A stretch of DNA of 64,000 bases from Candidatus Binatia bacterium (GCA_951812575.1 OX638322.1:1735925-1799924); one strand, 5' to 3'. Positions 34,567 through 43,779 are shown, counted from the stretch's first letter. The notes: generated from the letters alone by a model not told the origin. Made by a program: numbers and translations.

Positions 34567-34606
34567 TCCCCTCGCCCTTTCAGGGAGAGGGTCAGGGTGA
34601 GGGTCG
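34567..34606 (+). repeat. Copy of the common CCCTC/GAGAGGG dispersed repeat
   Basis: TTTCCCCTCGCCCTTTCAGG followed by GAGAGGGTCAGGGTGAGGG: an imperfect palindrome of the kind that translates as PHPSPLPxGERG in one frame in many proteobacterial genomes. It fills the gap before the LLM gene. Confidence 0.6.
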
Positions 34607-34625
34607 TTGAAGAAAAGGAGGGCGC

Positions 34626-35690
34626 ATGAAATTCGCTATTCTCTACAATACCGACTATTACCCTGACATCCACGGCTCGGCTGAGCAGTATTACAACCAG
34701 ATTCTGGAACAGGTCGAACTGGAAGAAGAACTCGGCTTTGACGCGGTCTGGTTTGGCGAGCACCACTACTCGGGCTATTCGTTCGGATCGCCGCCTGTCA
34801 TCGCCATGGCGGCTGCCGGCCGGACCAAACGCATTCGACTCGGGACCGGCATCTCCTTGGTGCCGCTTAATAACCCTATCCGGCTGGCCGAAGAGTATGC
34901 CATGCTGGATGTGCTCTCCGGTGGCCGCCTGGAGTACGGCATCGGTAGAGGTTTTCTGAAATACTCGCATAAAATTTTTGGCGTGGACGAAGCGGAGAAT
35001 ACCGAACGCTATCACGAGGGGACGGATATTATCTGTACAGCCTGGACGAGTGCGCAGCCCTTCTCGTATCGCGGTAAGTTCTGGGAACTCGAAGACTACA
35101 CGTTTTTCCCCAGTCCCTTGCAAAAGCCGCACCCGCCCATCTATGCTTCCGGGGCGATTACGCCCGAGAGTTATCAGTGGGCCGGTCAGCGCGGCTTTCA
35201 TTTGGCGACTGCCTTTTTCCTACCCAACCAGGAACACGTCCAGGAGTGTATCGGTCTCTACCGTCAAGCGCTCCGGGAAAACGACCATGAGCCGGCCACC
35301 CGTGATGTCGCTGGCGTGTATCAGATGTATTGTGGTGAATCGAACGAAGAAGCCCGGCGCAACGGCGGCCAGCACGCGCTGACGTATTACGCCTTCTTTG
35401 GGGCCTTGGCCCAGCGGGGCGCCTTGACCTCTCAGTCGTTCGCCTACCACAAAGGAACGATTTCGCATCTCTTTGCCGGGCTGACCTTCGAGGATCTGGA
35501 CAAGCGTAACTTGGTCCTGGTTGGCGACCCGGAGAATCTGATTGAGCGTATCCGCTGGGCCAAGGAGTTCTACGGTACGAACTATCTGATTCTTGAAATC
35601 GCCCAAGGCGGCATGAAGCACGAACATGTCATGCCCTCGCTGGAACGCTTCGCCAAATATGTCATGCCCGTATTTCGGGATGAGGCATGA
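34626..35690 (+). CDS. LLM-class flavin-dependent monooxygenase
   Basis: 354 residues; ribosome site AAAAGGAGGG. Bacterial luciferase-like barrel: ELGFDAVWFGEHHYSGY, LGTGISLVPLNNPIRLAEE, MLDVLSGGRLEYGIGRGF and PPIYASGAITPESYQWA. The EHH motif and SGGR loop mark FMNH2-dependent monooxygenases of the alkanal/limonene type. Followed by a second LLM gene 169 nt downstream; the two may form a two-subunit or paired system. Confidence 0.88.
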   Translation: MKFAILYNTDYYPDIHGSAEQYYNQILEQVELEEELGFDAVWFGEHHYSGYSFGSPPVIAMAAAGRTKRIRLGTGISLVPLNNPIRLAEEYAMLDVLSGGRLEYGIGRGFLKYSHKIFGVDEAENTERYHEGTDIICTAWTSAQPFSYRGKFWELEDYTFFPSPLQKPHPPIYASGAITPESYQWAGQRGFHLATAFFLPNQEHVQECIGLYRQALRENDHEPATRDVAGVYQMYCGESNEEARRNGGQHALTYYAFFGALAQRGALTSQSFAYHKGTISHLFAGLTFEDLDKRNLVLVGDPENLIERIRWAKEFYGTNYLILEIAQGGMKHEHVMPSLERFAKYVMPVFRDEA

Positions 35691-35859
35691 GGTGTCTCCT
35701 CCTCGGAGGGGTGGCGCGTGAGCGCTGGGGCGGGTTTCCTCCCCTGCCGGTCTCTTGCCATATGTCCCTAAAATATGAAAGAGTCAGTGCAGCCGCCCGC
35801 TACCGGTGACAGGCGGGTCAATCTCAAACCGTAGAACGAGGAAAAAGGGAGGACTGCAT

Positions 35860-37155
35860 ATGCATATTATGTCTTTCTCGGAACGTGAATACGTTGATGT
35901 CTCCGAGGACGCCATTATCGAAAACGGGAGTAGCTATTTTGGCCTCCCCAATACGATGTTTGACCCCGATAGGGGCGGCCAGCTCATGAATGAGTATCTA
36001 GACGAGCGGGTCTATGCCGAAGAGCTAGGCTTTGATGGCGTCATGCTCAACGAGCACCACCAGACGCCGTTTTGTGGTGGTGGGGTCATGGATGTGGAAG
36101 CCTCCATTCTGGCCCGTATCACCAAACGGGTGAAAATTGTCTTGCTCGGTAACCCCCTCCCGGTGGGCGATCCGCTGCGACTGGCCGAAGAGTTGGCCAC
36201 GATTGATATGATTTCCGGTGGCCGTCTGGTACCGGGTTGGGTGCGTGGTGCGGGTACGGAACAACTCGCCAATAACATCAACCCGGCCTACAATCGGGAG
36301 CGCTTTAATGAAGCCCATGAATTCATTCAACAGGCGTGGACCAAACCGGGACCGTGGCGCTACGAGGGTAAACACTACCATTACCGGAACGTGAATCCCT
36401 GGCAGTTGCCGGTGCAGAAGCCTGTGCCGCAACAATGGATTCCGGGGCTGATCAGCCCGGAAACCGTCATCTGGAGCGCCAAACACCGCTACCCCTATGT
36501 GGCGTTGGGTACCAATGTCGAAGCCACGGTCGAGATGGTGAATCTGTATGCCGATGTCGCCGAGCAGGAAGGCTATCAGGCCGGGCCGGAAAACTTCGGC
36601 TATCTGCAGAACGTGTGTGTGGCCGAGACGGAGGAGAAGGCGCATGAGTTAGCCAGGGGCTTTGTCTTTGGCGGTGGATTTGGCTCGTTTGCCCGCGCCG
36701 AATGGATGTTCCCTCCGGGCTACAACTCCAAGGCTGCGACTAAGCGTCTGGCACAAGCTCTGACCGACCCGCGTACCGGCGCCGAAATCATCAAGCACAC
36801 CCAGGGTGAGATTGACGTCGAAGAAATCAAGCGGAGCATTGAATCGGGTTTCCAGGCCTCGCTTGACAGCGATCTTATTATGGCCGGCACACCGGAGACG
36901 GTGATGAAAAAGATTCGCAAAATGTGCGAAACACTCCGGCCCGGCATCATGGGCCTGTGGTATCACCACGGCCCGATGGATTTCGCCCAGCGCAAGACCT
37001 GCCTGCGTCTGCTGGGCCAGGAAGTCCTGCCAGCCATGCGTGAAATGGCCAAGGATCTCGACCTGCCTGGGCCGTTTGAGATGGCGCCAGGTTCGCGTCC
37101 GCTGCCGGCCTCCGGCAAACGCGAACAGATCGTGCCCGATATCGCCGCGGCTTAA
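35860..37155 (+). CDS. LLM-class flavin-dependent monooxygenase (second of pair)
   Basis: 431 residues from ATG 35860 (GGGAGGA upstream; the frame opening at 35806 is not used). Luciferase-like barrel with ELGFDGVMLNEHHQTPFCGG, the NPLPVGDPLRLAEELATIDM strand and the ISGGRLVPGWVRGAG loop. It has a long C-terminal extension ending GSRPLPASGKREQIVP. Belongs to the same broad subfamily as the preceding gene but is longer and clearly divergent. Ends in a strong terminator. Confidence 0.88.
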   Translation: MHIMSFSEREYVDVSEDAIIENGSSYFGLPNTMFDPDRGGQLMNEYLDERVYAEELGFDGVMLNEHHQTPFCGGGVMDVEASILARITKRVKIVLLGNPLPVGDPLRLAEELATIDMISGGRLVPGWVRGAGTEQLANNINPAYNRERFNEAHEFIQQAWTKPGPWRYEGKHYHYRNVNPWQLPVQKPVPQQWIPGLISPETVIWSAKHRYPYVALGTNVEATVEMVNLYADVAEQEGYQAGPENFGYLQNVCVAETEEKAHELARGFVFGGGFGSFARAEWMFPPGYNSKAATKRLAQALTDPRTGAEIIKHTQGEIDVEEIKRSIESGFQASLDSDLIMAGTPETVMKKIRKMCETLRPGIMGLWYHHGPMDFAQRKTCLRLLGQEVLPAMREMAKDLDLPGPFEMAPGSRPLPASGKREQIVPDIAAA

Positions 37156-37182
37156 GGCGCGCTTCAGGGTACGCAACAGAAC

Positions 37183-37216
37183 AGGGGCGGTTCTTCAGAC
37201 CGCCCCTTTCTTTTTT
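37183..37216 (+). terminator. Rho-independent terminator after the LLM gene pair
   Basis: Perfect 9-bp stem AGGGGCGGT / ACCGCCCCT with a 7-nt loop, then TTCTTTTTT. It closes the plus-strand amidohydrolase-LLM run, 28 nt after the stop, and lies between convergent genes. Confidence 0.9.
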
Positions 37217-37241
37217 CAGGACAGAACTGTCAGCACGGCTT

Positions 37242-38501
37242 TTAGTGAAAGCCCATGACGTCGTGATAATAATCCCAATAGCCACGAATGGCACTCTCGG
37301 TTAAGAGATTCTCCTGATTTTCTCTTCCCGTCCCACCGAAGGCGAGCAGGGAGCATTCGTCCTTTTCCCGGGCGATAGCCTGCTGCACCAATTCGGTGGC
37401 ATAGCCGTCTTCCATGGAAATATAGCCGGCCGGACCGACCAGATTGGCCTGCTTGATGCGGATGTTACGGATTTCTTCGTCATCATCGTCATAGCCAAAG
37501 AACGTAAACAGCAGTTCAAACTGATCCGGTCCCTTGGGCAGAATATGTCGGGTCGCCAGCGTGTTTTGAATCTGCTGGACGACCAGGCAGGGAAAGATCA
37601 TCTGAATGTGGTTGGTTAATTCCACCTCGAATTCTTTGCGCGAGGTGAGGAGCGAGGGGTCGGCTAAGGTGTAGTCCGTTTGGTAACTGCGGATGTTCTT
37701 GCCCGTATAGGCGGCCACCTCCTCTTGTTCCGTCTTTTTATACGCACGCAGCATGCTGTGTCGGCCCGACTCATCCATAATCACACCGCCCCCTTGGGAT
37801 GAACGATAGATACCAAAAGTGGTGTGAAACAGATGCAGCAGACTGGCGTGATAGGGGTCCTTCACATTCTCTGAGTAGAGTTTCCAGTTGGCATGAACGA
37901 ACTGACGGGCGTAGCCTAATACCTGGACTGGTCGGTTAAAGACTCGGTCCAGCCACGGACGCATGGCCGGACCGAGATAGTCGGCCAGCGGCTCGACCTT
38001 AGGGGAAAAGGAGGCAAAGATCAGCCCGTTATAGGTATCCACGCGCAGTTTCCGGAGGGAGTGCTGAGCAAGATCAAAGTCAGCCGGGTACCCGCCCTGA
38101 CGGCGAATGCCGGTACGAAACGGGACACCAATCAGATCGCCCTGCTGGTTATAACTCCACTGATGGTAGATACAGGTATGGGTTGTCCGGTTACCCCGAG
38201 ACTCGCGACACACCAGTGCGCCGCGATGCGCGCACCGATTGACAAAGGCGTGCAGCTTGCCCGCTTTGTCACGTGACACAACGACGGGTGTGTCACCGAC
38301 AAAGGTTGAGCGGAAATCGCCGGGGTTGGCAACCTCCGCTTCGAGACCTACATAGCTCCAGGTCGGACCTCTGAAGATGCGTTCTTGTTCACGATGGTAC
38401 ACGGCAGGGTCGCAAAAGACCTGATATGGGACTGAAGTCAGACCTGCTGTCGTTGGCCAGCTCAACGCGACGGGCGCATTGTCCATGGGTGAAAGGCTCA
38501 T
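37242..38501 (-). CDS. Rieske non-heme iron ring-hydroxylating oxygenase, alpha subunit
   Basis: 419 residues from ATG 38501 (AAGGAGG upstream). Rieske [2Fe-2S] ligands C90-x-H92 (NRCAHRGALV) and C110-x2-H113 (HTCIYHQWSY). Mononuclear-iron motif ENVKDPYHASLLHLFH supplies the bridging Asp and two His. The family hydroxylates aromatic rings or demethylates with electrons from a reductase; no ferredoxin, reductase or beta subunit gene adjoins it, so electron donors must lie elsewhere. Divergent from the LigA/LigB-like pair, with which it could make and cleave a diol. Confidence 0.9.
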   Translation of the reverse strand: MSLSPMDNAPVALSWPTTAGLTSVPYQVFCDPAVYHREQERIFRGPTWSYVGLEAEVANPGDFRSTFVGDTPVVVSRDKAGKLHAFVNRCAHRGALVCRESRGNRTTHTCIYHQWSYNQQGDLIGVPFRTGIRRQGGYPADFDLAQHSLRKLRVDTYNGLIFASFSPKVEPLADYLGPAMRPWLDRVFNRPVQVLGYARQFVHANWKLYSENVKDPYHASLLHLFHTTFGIYRSSQGGGVIMDESGRHSMLRAYKKTEQEEVAAYTGKNIRSYQTDYTLADPSLLTSRKEFEVELTNHIQMIFPCLVVQQIQNTLATRHILPKGPDQFELLFTFFGYDDDDEEIRNIRIKQANLVGPAGYISMEDGYATELVQQAIAREKDECSLLAFGGTGRENQENLLTESAIRGYWDYYHDVMGFH

Positions 38502-38650
38502 CTTGGCACCTCCTTGATAAGCGCTTTTCTCCTCCCACTTCCTTTCCCTAGTAGACACTGGTTTGTGTCGATTGACAAGCCATGTTTGAGGCGCGTATAC
38601 GAGGAGCAGGAGCGCTGTCCCAACCGGCGTTGAGAAAAAAGGGAGGACCT

Positions 38651-38908
38651 ATGAGTGCGCAAAGCTTGAACATCATGCTGGTTGACCTGTTTCGATCCGA
38701 GACGGAGTTGGCCCAGTACCAGAAAGACCCCGAGGTGATTCTGGCAAACTACGATGTGACGGACGAAGAGCGGACGCGGCTCAAAGACCCAGACTGGGGG
38801 TGGCTCTATACCCACGGGATTCATCCCTACATTCTGGTCCAGTTCGCCTTAGCCATGGGAGTAGAGATCCCGCAGTATGTGCAGCAGGTGAAAGCAGCAG
38901 CAGGGTAG
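38651..38908 (+). CDS. LigA-like small subunit of an extradiol dioxygenase
   Basis: 85 residues from ATG 38651 (GGGAGGA upstream). The text SETELAQYQKDPEVILANYD and WGWLYTHGIHPYILVQFALAMG matches the helical LigA fold, the small subunit that caps the active site of protocatechuate 4,5-dioxygenase-type enzymes. Its catalytic partner follows 100 nt downstream, the two being separated by a dispersed repeat. Confidence 0.85.
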   Translation: MSAQSLNIMLVDLFRSETELAQYQKDPEVILANYDVTDEERTRLKDPDWGWLYTHGIHPYILVQFALAMGVEIPQYVQQVKAAAG

Positions 38909-38945
38909 GGCAGTTCCGGTCTAGGGTGCTTGCTCAAAGCCCTAT

Positions 38946-38987
38946 TCCCCCTCACCCTAGCCCTCTTCCTCCAGGGGAGAGGGGATA
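38946..38987 (+). repeat. Copy of the common CCCTC/GAGAGGG dispersed repeat
   Basis: CCCCCTCACCCTAGCCCTCT followed by TCCTCCAGGGGAGAGGGGAT, the PHPSPLPPGERG-encoding type, inserted between the ligA-like and ligB-like genes without breaking the order of the operon. Confidence 0.65.
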
Positions 38988-39008
38988 GAAGTGGAAAAGG
39001 AGAACCAA

Positions 39009-39830
39009 ATGGCGAATATCGTTGCAGCCATGTCGTCAGTTCACAGTCCCCTGATGATGAGTGCGCCCCAGATGGCAGATGAGGCCACCTGGGGGAGGAT
39101 CAATACGGGCTTCGATACCCTCCGGGAAACCTTTACCTCTGCCGGAGCCGATACGATCATCGTTATCTCCGACGAACATTTTAATGCGCTTGACCCGCGC
39201 CGCTATCCGTCGTTTGGCGTGGTGACGGCTGAGACGAGCGTTGGTCCGGTCGAAAACTGGCTCGGTGTTCCCTGCAATAGTATCTCGGTCAGATTTGAGC
39301 CGGAGCTGGCTGAAGCGGTCCTCGACGAAGGGGTGCGCCAGGGCTTCGATTTGACGCGGATTGGCGAAGTCGGTTTAGACCATGGATTTCTCACCTGCCT
39401 GAACTTTCTCACGCCGCAATGGGACATGTCCTATCTGTGGCTGATCCAGAACTGTGTCCTGCCACCCCTGCCGAGCCTGAAGCGGTGTTATGATTTCGGG
39501 CGGATGGTCGGGCAAGCCATCCGGTCGTGGGACAGCTCCCGCCGGGTAGCTCTGCTTGGCACGGGGGGGTTGTCGCATGCGGTTGGCACGCCGGATATGG
39601 GCAAGGTTGACCCGCAGTTCGATCAAAAATTCCTCGACCTGCTGTGCCAACAGGACCCGGCCATGCTCGATATCACGGATGCGGAGATTGATGCGGTCGG
39701 CAACGGCACGCATGAGATCCGGAACTGGATTGCGGTGGCCGGAGCAGTCGAAGGCGCAAAGGGCGAAGTCGTTATGTATGAAGAAGGAACCATGGTCGTG
39801 GGTTTCGGCATGATGCAGTTCCAACTGTAG
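39009..39830 (+). CDS. LigB-like catalytic subunit of a type II extradiol dioxygenase
   Basis: 273 residues from ATG 39009 (AAGGAG upstream). Class III extradiol fold: first Fe ligand His in MSSVHSPLMM, second in SDEHFNALDPRRYP, catalytic His in GLDHGFLTCL, and a GTGGLSHAVGTPD loop. The protein cleaves ortho- or para-substituted diols next to one hydroxyl using Fe(II), as in protocatechuate 4,5-dioxygenase. Works with the LigA-like subunit just upstream. Exact substrate unknown; the Rieske enzyme opposite may supply it. Confidence 0.88.
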   Translation: MANIVAAMSSVHSPLMMSAPQMADEATWGRINTGFDTLRETFTSAGADTIIVISDEHFNALDPRRYPSFGVVTAETSVGPVENWLGVPCNSISVRFEPELAEAVLDEGVRQGFDLTRIGEVGLDHGFLTCLNFLTPQWDMSYLWLIQNCVLPPLPSLKRCYDFGRMVGQAIRSWDSSRRVALLGTGGLSHAVGTPDMGKVDPQFDQKFLDLLCQQDPAMLDITDAEIDAVGNGTHEIRNWIAVAGAVEGAKGEVVMYEEGTMVVGFGMMQFQL

Positions 39831-39849
39831 GGCTTATTCCGTCACTTGG

Positions 39850-40731
39850 ATGAGTGGAGCCAGGCCGCGTGGAACGCTCGCTGTCCTAGGGGTGGGCATC
39901 CTCGCCATTTCGACTGCCGCGCCGCTGATAAAGCTTGTCCCCGATGTCCCACCACTCGTGGTAGCCGCCTTTCGGCTCGGTCTCGCCGCGCTGATATTCA
40001 CCCCGCTGAGCCTCATCCGGCTCCGAACCGCCGGAGGCTCACTCTCGCTTCCTGACCTGCGGGTGGTGAGTGTGGCTGGTCTGTGTCTGGCCCTCCACTT
40101 TGCCGCCTGGATTGCCTCGCTCCGCTACACCTCTGTGGCGAGTTCCGTGGCGCTGGTGACTATGAACCCGCTTCTGCTCGCCATCGCCGGATATCTCATC
40201 TGGCGGGAACGCCTCGTCCGGCGTCAATGGTTGGGAATTGGCTTGGCATTACTCGGCAGCCTGTGTATAGGCTGGAACGATTTTCAGCAGGCAGGTTCGG
40301 CCCTAGAGTCCGCGCTGTACGGCGATGTCTTAGCCGTATGCGGTGCCGTCATGATCTCCGCCTACCTGCTGTGTGGGCGCGCGGCTCGACCGCGTCTCGG
40401 CTTGAGCGTGTATGTCGGACTGGTCTATGGGTGTGCGGCAGTTATCTTACTCATCGGCTGTTTTGTCCTCCAACTGCCGCTGCTGGGATATGCCCCACGA
40501 GTCTACCTCGTCCTGGTCCTGCTTGCCCTTATCCCTCAAGTGTTGGGTCATACCATTCTGAACTGGGCATTAGCCTATATGTCTCCGACACTGGTCGCAC
40601 TGGCGATTCTTGGCGAACCGCTTGGAGCCGCCCTGTTGGCCTGGATATTTCTCGACGAGTCGGTGGGCCTGCTCCAAGGGATAGGAGCGGTGGGCCTGCT
40701 GACGGGGATTGTGCTGGGACAGCAACGCTGA
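39850..40731 (+). CDS. EamA/DMT-superfamily transporter
   Basis: 293 residues, ten predicted membrane helices in two EamA repeats (for example LAVLGVGILAISTAAPLIKL and VYLVLVLLALIPQVLGHTIL). The conserved repeat ends are recognisable (WLGIGLALLGSLCIGW; LQGIGAVGLLTGIVLGQ). Exports or imports small metabolites; substrate not predictable. Starts 19 nt after the ligB-like gene and could be co-transcribed, e.g. to move an aromatic intermediate. Confidence 0.85.
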   Translation: MSGARPRGTLAVLGVGILAISTAAPLIKLVPDVPPLVVAAFRLGLAALIFTPLSLIRLRTAGGSLSLPDLRVVSVAGLCLALHFAAWIASLRYTSVASSVALVTMNPLLLAIAGYLIWRERLVRRQWLGIGLALLGSLCIGWNDFQQAGSALESALYGDVLAVCGAVMISAYLLCGRAARPRLGLSVYVGLVYGCAAVILLIGCFVLQLPLLGYAPRVYLVLVLLALIPQVLGHTILNWALAYMSPTLVALAILGEPLGAALLAWIFLDESVGLLQGIGAVGLLTGIVLGQQR

Positions 40732-40792
40732 CGCAATGGAGATGCTGAGGAAGCGGCCCGACACAGGACAACCACACTGGTTGCCCCGGTCG

Positions 40793-41500
40793 CTAGTCAT
40801 CATTCGCCAGAGAAAGCAGAATTTGCAGCAGATACCAGAACATCAGGGCCACACCGGCAAACAGCGCGAGCGAGGCGGCGACGTGCTGGTCGGGCCGATA
40901 GTGATGAATAATGTTCGAGGTCGTATACAGAATAGACCCGGCGGCAAAGGCAACCATAATGGTAGAGAAGAACAGCCCCAGGCTAAAGCCAAACATCATG
41001 CTGGCCAAAATCACCCCCAGGGCGACAAATCCGCCTACGGCGAGAATACCCCGCAGAAAAGAGAAGTCTTTGCGGGTGGTGAAGGCCGTGAACGTCAGCC
41101 CGCCAAACAACAGCAAGGTCATCAGTCCTGCCGTAGGAATAACATCCGGCGAGCTATAGTGCGTTGCAATATACAGCATGGGGAGAAAGATGACTGCCTG
41201 GGCCAGGATATACAGACCCAGACCCAGGTATTGCATCTGCGGCGAGGCATCGGACTGCGCCCAACGGTCGGCCAGCCAGGACACGCCCATGAAGGCGGCG
41301 AGCACGACGAACCAGCCGTAACCACCAACCATGGTCTGTACCAGAGCTGGTGCAAACGACGACTGCAACAGGAGATTTTCAACCAGGATAAAGGCCAATA
41401 TCGCCAACGCGAGGTGGGTGTAGGTGCGGCGAATAAATTCCGCTCGCGCCACCTCGGATGCATAGGCCGCGGGCCGGGAATACGTCATAGTTGAAGCCAT
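40793..41500 (-). CDS. BAX-inhibitor-1 (Bax1-I/YccA) family membrane protein
   Basis: 235 residues with seven membrane helices. Family features: FIRRTYTHLALAILAF at the first helix, SPDVIPTAGLMTLLLFGGLT, RKDFSFLRGILAVGGFVALG and the polar end SILYTTSNIIHHYRPDQHVA. Bacterial members act as pH-sensitive calcium leak channels or interact with FtsH (YccA). FtsH's regulators hflK/hflC are encoded 11 kb away. A long palindrome (41517-41561) sits just before the start codon. Confidence 0.88.
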   Translation of the reverse strand: MASTMTYSRPAAYASEVARAEFIRRTYTHLALAILAFILVENLLLQSSFAPALVQTMVGGYGWFVVLAAFMGVSWLADRWAQSDASPQMQYLGLGLYILAQAVIFLPMLYIATHYSSPDVIPTAGLMTLLLFGGLTFTAFTTRKDFSFLRGILAVGGFVALGVILASMMFGFSLGLFFSTIMVAFAAGSILYTTSNIIHHYRPDQHVAASLALFAGVALMFWYLLQILLSLANDD

Positions 41501-41516
41501 ACATACCTCCGTAGAG

Positions 41517-41561
41517 TTGACTGTCGCTTTTCAGGCTAATGCCCTGGAAGGTGACAGTCAA
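41517..41561. repeat. 45-nt imperfect palindrome upstream of the BAX-inhibitor-like gene
   Basis: Outer arms TTGACTGTC / GACAGTCAA are perfect, and inner parts (TTTTCAGG / CCCTGGAA) pair imperfectly. Similar in size to the AAAGAGTAAACG palindromes but unrelated in sequence. It lies about 17 nt before the start codon, so it would fold in the mRNA leader or serve as an operator. Confidence 0.6.
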
Positions 41562-41577
41562 TGCCGGGGGTGATGGG

Positions 41578-41611
41578 AAAAAAGAAGGGGCAGCCGTACC
41601 GGGCCACCCCT
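41578..41611 (-). terminator. Rho-independent terminator after the alpha/beta hydrolase gene
   Basis: Minus-strand reading: AGGGGTGGCC, 6-nt loop, GGCTGCCCCT (10-bp stem with two G-U pairs), then TTCTTTTTT. It lies 42 nt past the hydrolase stop. Confidence 0.8.
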
Positions 41612-41652
41612 CTACATTCGATGGAAAGAAATAGACGCACAGGGCCACGCGT

Positions 41653-42579
41653 TTATTGAGCGAACGCTGCTTTCAGTCCCTCGGCCACTTCTGCCAGTGC
41701 TTTCTTCTGAGCGTCAAGATGGAAGAAGCTGAAGAATCCGTGAATCGTTCCGTCGTAGCGGGATATGGTGATATCAGCGCCGGCGTCCTGGAGCTTTTTG
41801 CCGTAGGCTTCGCCCTCGTCGCGCAGGGGATCAAACTCAGCCGTGATGACCAGCCCCGGCGGCGGGCTGTTCACGTATTTGGCCAGGAGCGGAGAGGCGT
41901 ACGGCGCCTTGCCGGCCTCATCGTTTTCAAGATAGTGGTCCCAGAACCACACCATGGAGTCCTTGGTCAGCAGATAGCCTTCCCCGTTCTGCCGACACGA
42001 CTCGGTATCAAAGGAATGGTTGGTGACCGGATAGAGCAAGAGCTGGTAGGCGAGCGAAGGGGCGCCACGGTCTCCCGACATGAGCGCTACTGCTGCGGCT
42101 AAATTGCCACCGGCACTATCGCCGCCGACCGCCACCCGTTGCGGGTCGCCGCCAATGGAAGCGACATTGAGCACCGCCCATTTGGTCGCTTCGTAACAAT
42201 CCTCAGCTGCAGCGGGAAATTTGTGCTCCGGAGCGAGGCGGTAATCGACTGCGATCGTGATGCAGCCGGCGGCGTTGGTCAGGGCGCGACAGGTTGCATC
42301 GTGGCTTTCGAGGTCGCCGACCACCCAGCCACCACCATGAAAAAAGACCAGAACGGGAAGCGGACCGTCTCCCTCTGGCGTATAGATCCGAATCGGCAGA
42401 TCGCCGTTCGGAGCCGGAATGGTCCGATCTTCAACTCTGGCAACCGGCTCCGGATTTTCAACTTGGAAGAGTGGCACGATGGCCTGGCGGGCCTCCGCAA
42501 CCTCCATTTCGTTAAAGCCGCGGCCGCCGGCGGCCACGAGTTGGTCAATAAAGGCTTGTTCTTGCTGACCTAGGGGCAT
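41653..42579 (-). CDS. Alpha/beta hydrolase of the hormone-sensitive-lipase family
   Basis: 308 residues. Oxyanion motif [16 protein letters not shown], nucleophile elbow [10 protein letters not shown], acid Asp in [14 protein letters not shown] and His in [10 protein letters not shown]. This is the pattern of bacterial HSL-type carboxylesterases acting on short-chain esters. Ribosome site AGGAGGG. Gene on its own, ended by a terminator. Confidence 0.9.
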   Translation of the reverse strand: MPLGQQEQAFIDQLVAAGGRGFNEMEVAEARQAIVPLFQVENPEPVARVEDRTIPAPNGDLPIRIYTPEGDGPLPVLVFFHGGGWVVGDLESHDATCRALTNAAGCITIAVDYRLAPEHKFPAAAEDCYEATKWAVLNVASIGGDPQRVAVGGDSAGGNLAAAVALMSGDRGAPSLAYQLLLYPVTNHSFDTESCRQNGEGYLLTKDSMVWFWDHYLENDEAGKAPYASPLLAKYVNSPPPGLVITAEFDPLRDEGEAYGKKLQDAGADITISRYDGTIHGFFSFFHLDAQKKALAEVAEGLKAAFAQ

Positions 42580-42804
42580 ACTTCCCTCCTTGCTGTGATT
42601 CGTGTTGTGCTGGGTTGATGGGTCATGACCGGAATGAGATGTTTATCTGGGGCGGGTGGTGTTTTTCAAGAGGGCAGGCTGTGGAGATATACGGACGCGT
42701 ATCAAGCGCCTGAGGCGTCTGCACCACACCGACCTCTGGCGGACCGGAGGAGGCGCGAGACGGTTGAGCCTGCGTCTCAGGTTCTCTTCTTTCAGCCCGA
42801 GACT

Positions 42805-43779
42805 TTAGGGTGTCGACCGTGCGTTCGCCTGCCCGTTCATCCACTGGGCAAATTTGTCTGTTTCATTCCGGGCCTGCCGCCACAGGAGTTGCACCGCCCG
42901 GTCCGGGTCCCAGCTACCGGGCCGCTCGATAAAGTCAAAGCCCAGTTTATCCGGGGAGTCTTTAATGCTCGAACGGAGAAACGGATATTTATCCACCCAG
43001 GCAGTAACAGGCGAATCATAAAAATAAGGAACAGTTTCAGACCTAAAGCTTGCGGCTCGGCCCTGCCGGATGTCTTTCCGTTCGCTGCTGAGGTAGTCGT
43101 GCTTATACTGCCGGATCGCCTGGGCCGTCTCATAATAACCGAACAGGACTCTGGCACCGGCCACCACGCGTTTTTCTGCCTCTCCCTGGCTCTGGCGGTT
43201 CAAGGTGCGGATACGATTCCTGGCTTCTCGTACGCTCTTCTCGTAGACCGGCAGCGGACCGGAAAGCACGGCCAGTGTTTCCAGCCCGCGCAAGGTAGCC
43301 AGGGCTTGGTCGCCTATGGCCTCCGTTCTCGCTTGCACGCCTTCCGGTAACGGTGCCGTCAGCATAGTTTGCAGGCTGGCGACCGCCTGTTTCTCCTCTT
43401 TCTTCTCTTCTATGCGCTGCCAGATTTCGGGCTCAAAGAAGATCGGGCGTCGGTTTCCCTTGCGGGCGACTAACAGCAGGACGGCCTTTTGTTTTTTCTG
43501 GGCATCGCGGACGGCGTTGCGGTAACTCTTGCAGTTCTGAATAGGCCAACTATTCACCTGCTCAAGGATATCGCCCTTGCGCAGCCCAACGCGCGAACCT
43601 GGGGTGAGCTGGGCAATCTCGGCAATGGGCAGACCGGGTGCATCTTTTTGCTTGGTTGGGTGGAGGGTGAGACCCAGATACTCTTGCGCTTCCCGGCAGG
43701 GATTTGCTGCGGCGAGGGGTGGCTGAAAAAAGAAACTCAGTGTGACTACAGTCACAATAACCAAAGCAGAATATTTCAC
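42805..43779 (-). CDS. Exported PDZ-domain protein of unknown function
   Basis: 324 residues. Signal peptide (MKYSALVIVTVVTLSFFFQP, Ala-x-Ala after it), then a single PDZ domain (LTPGSRVGLRKGDILEQVNS; VARKGNRRPIFFEP), then a basic helical C-terminal region (AVASLQTML to about residue 320) that I do not recognise. No protease domain, so it probably binds an envelope partner. The 225-nt gap before the hydrolase gene (42580-42804) shows no feature I can support. Confidence 0.7.
   Translation of the reverse strand: MKYSALVIVTVVTLSFFFQPPLAAANPCREAQEYLGLTLHPTKQKDAPGLPIAEIAQLTPGSRVGLRKGDILEQVNSWPIQNCKSYRNAVRDAQKKQKAVLLLVARKGNRRPIFFEPEIWQRIEEKKEEKQAVASLQTMLTAPLPEGVQARTEAIGDQALATLRGLETLAVLSGPLPVYEKSVREARNRIRTLNRQSQGEAEKRVVAGARVLFGYYETAQAIRQYKHDYLSSERKDIRQGRAASFRSETVPYFYDSPVTAWVDKYPFLRSSIKDSPDKLGFDFIERPGSWDPDRAVQLLWRQARNETDKFAQWMNGQANARSTP

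Noticed and set aside
33612..35201. Long minus-strand frame of 529 codons
   Set aside because: Antisense to the D-aminoacylase-like and LLM genes, whose motifs are unmistakable; its text has no domain and includes translated dispersed repeat.
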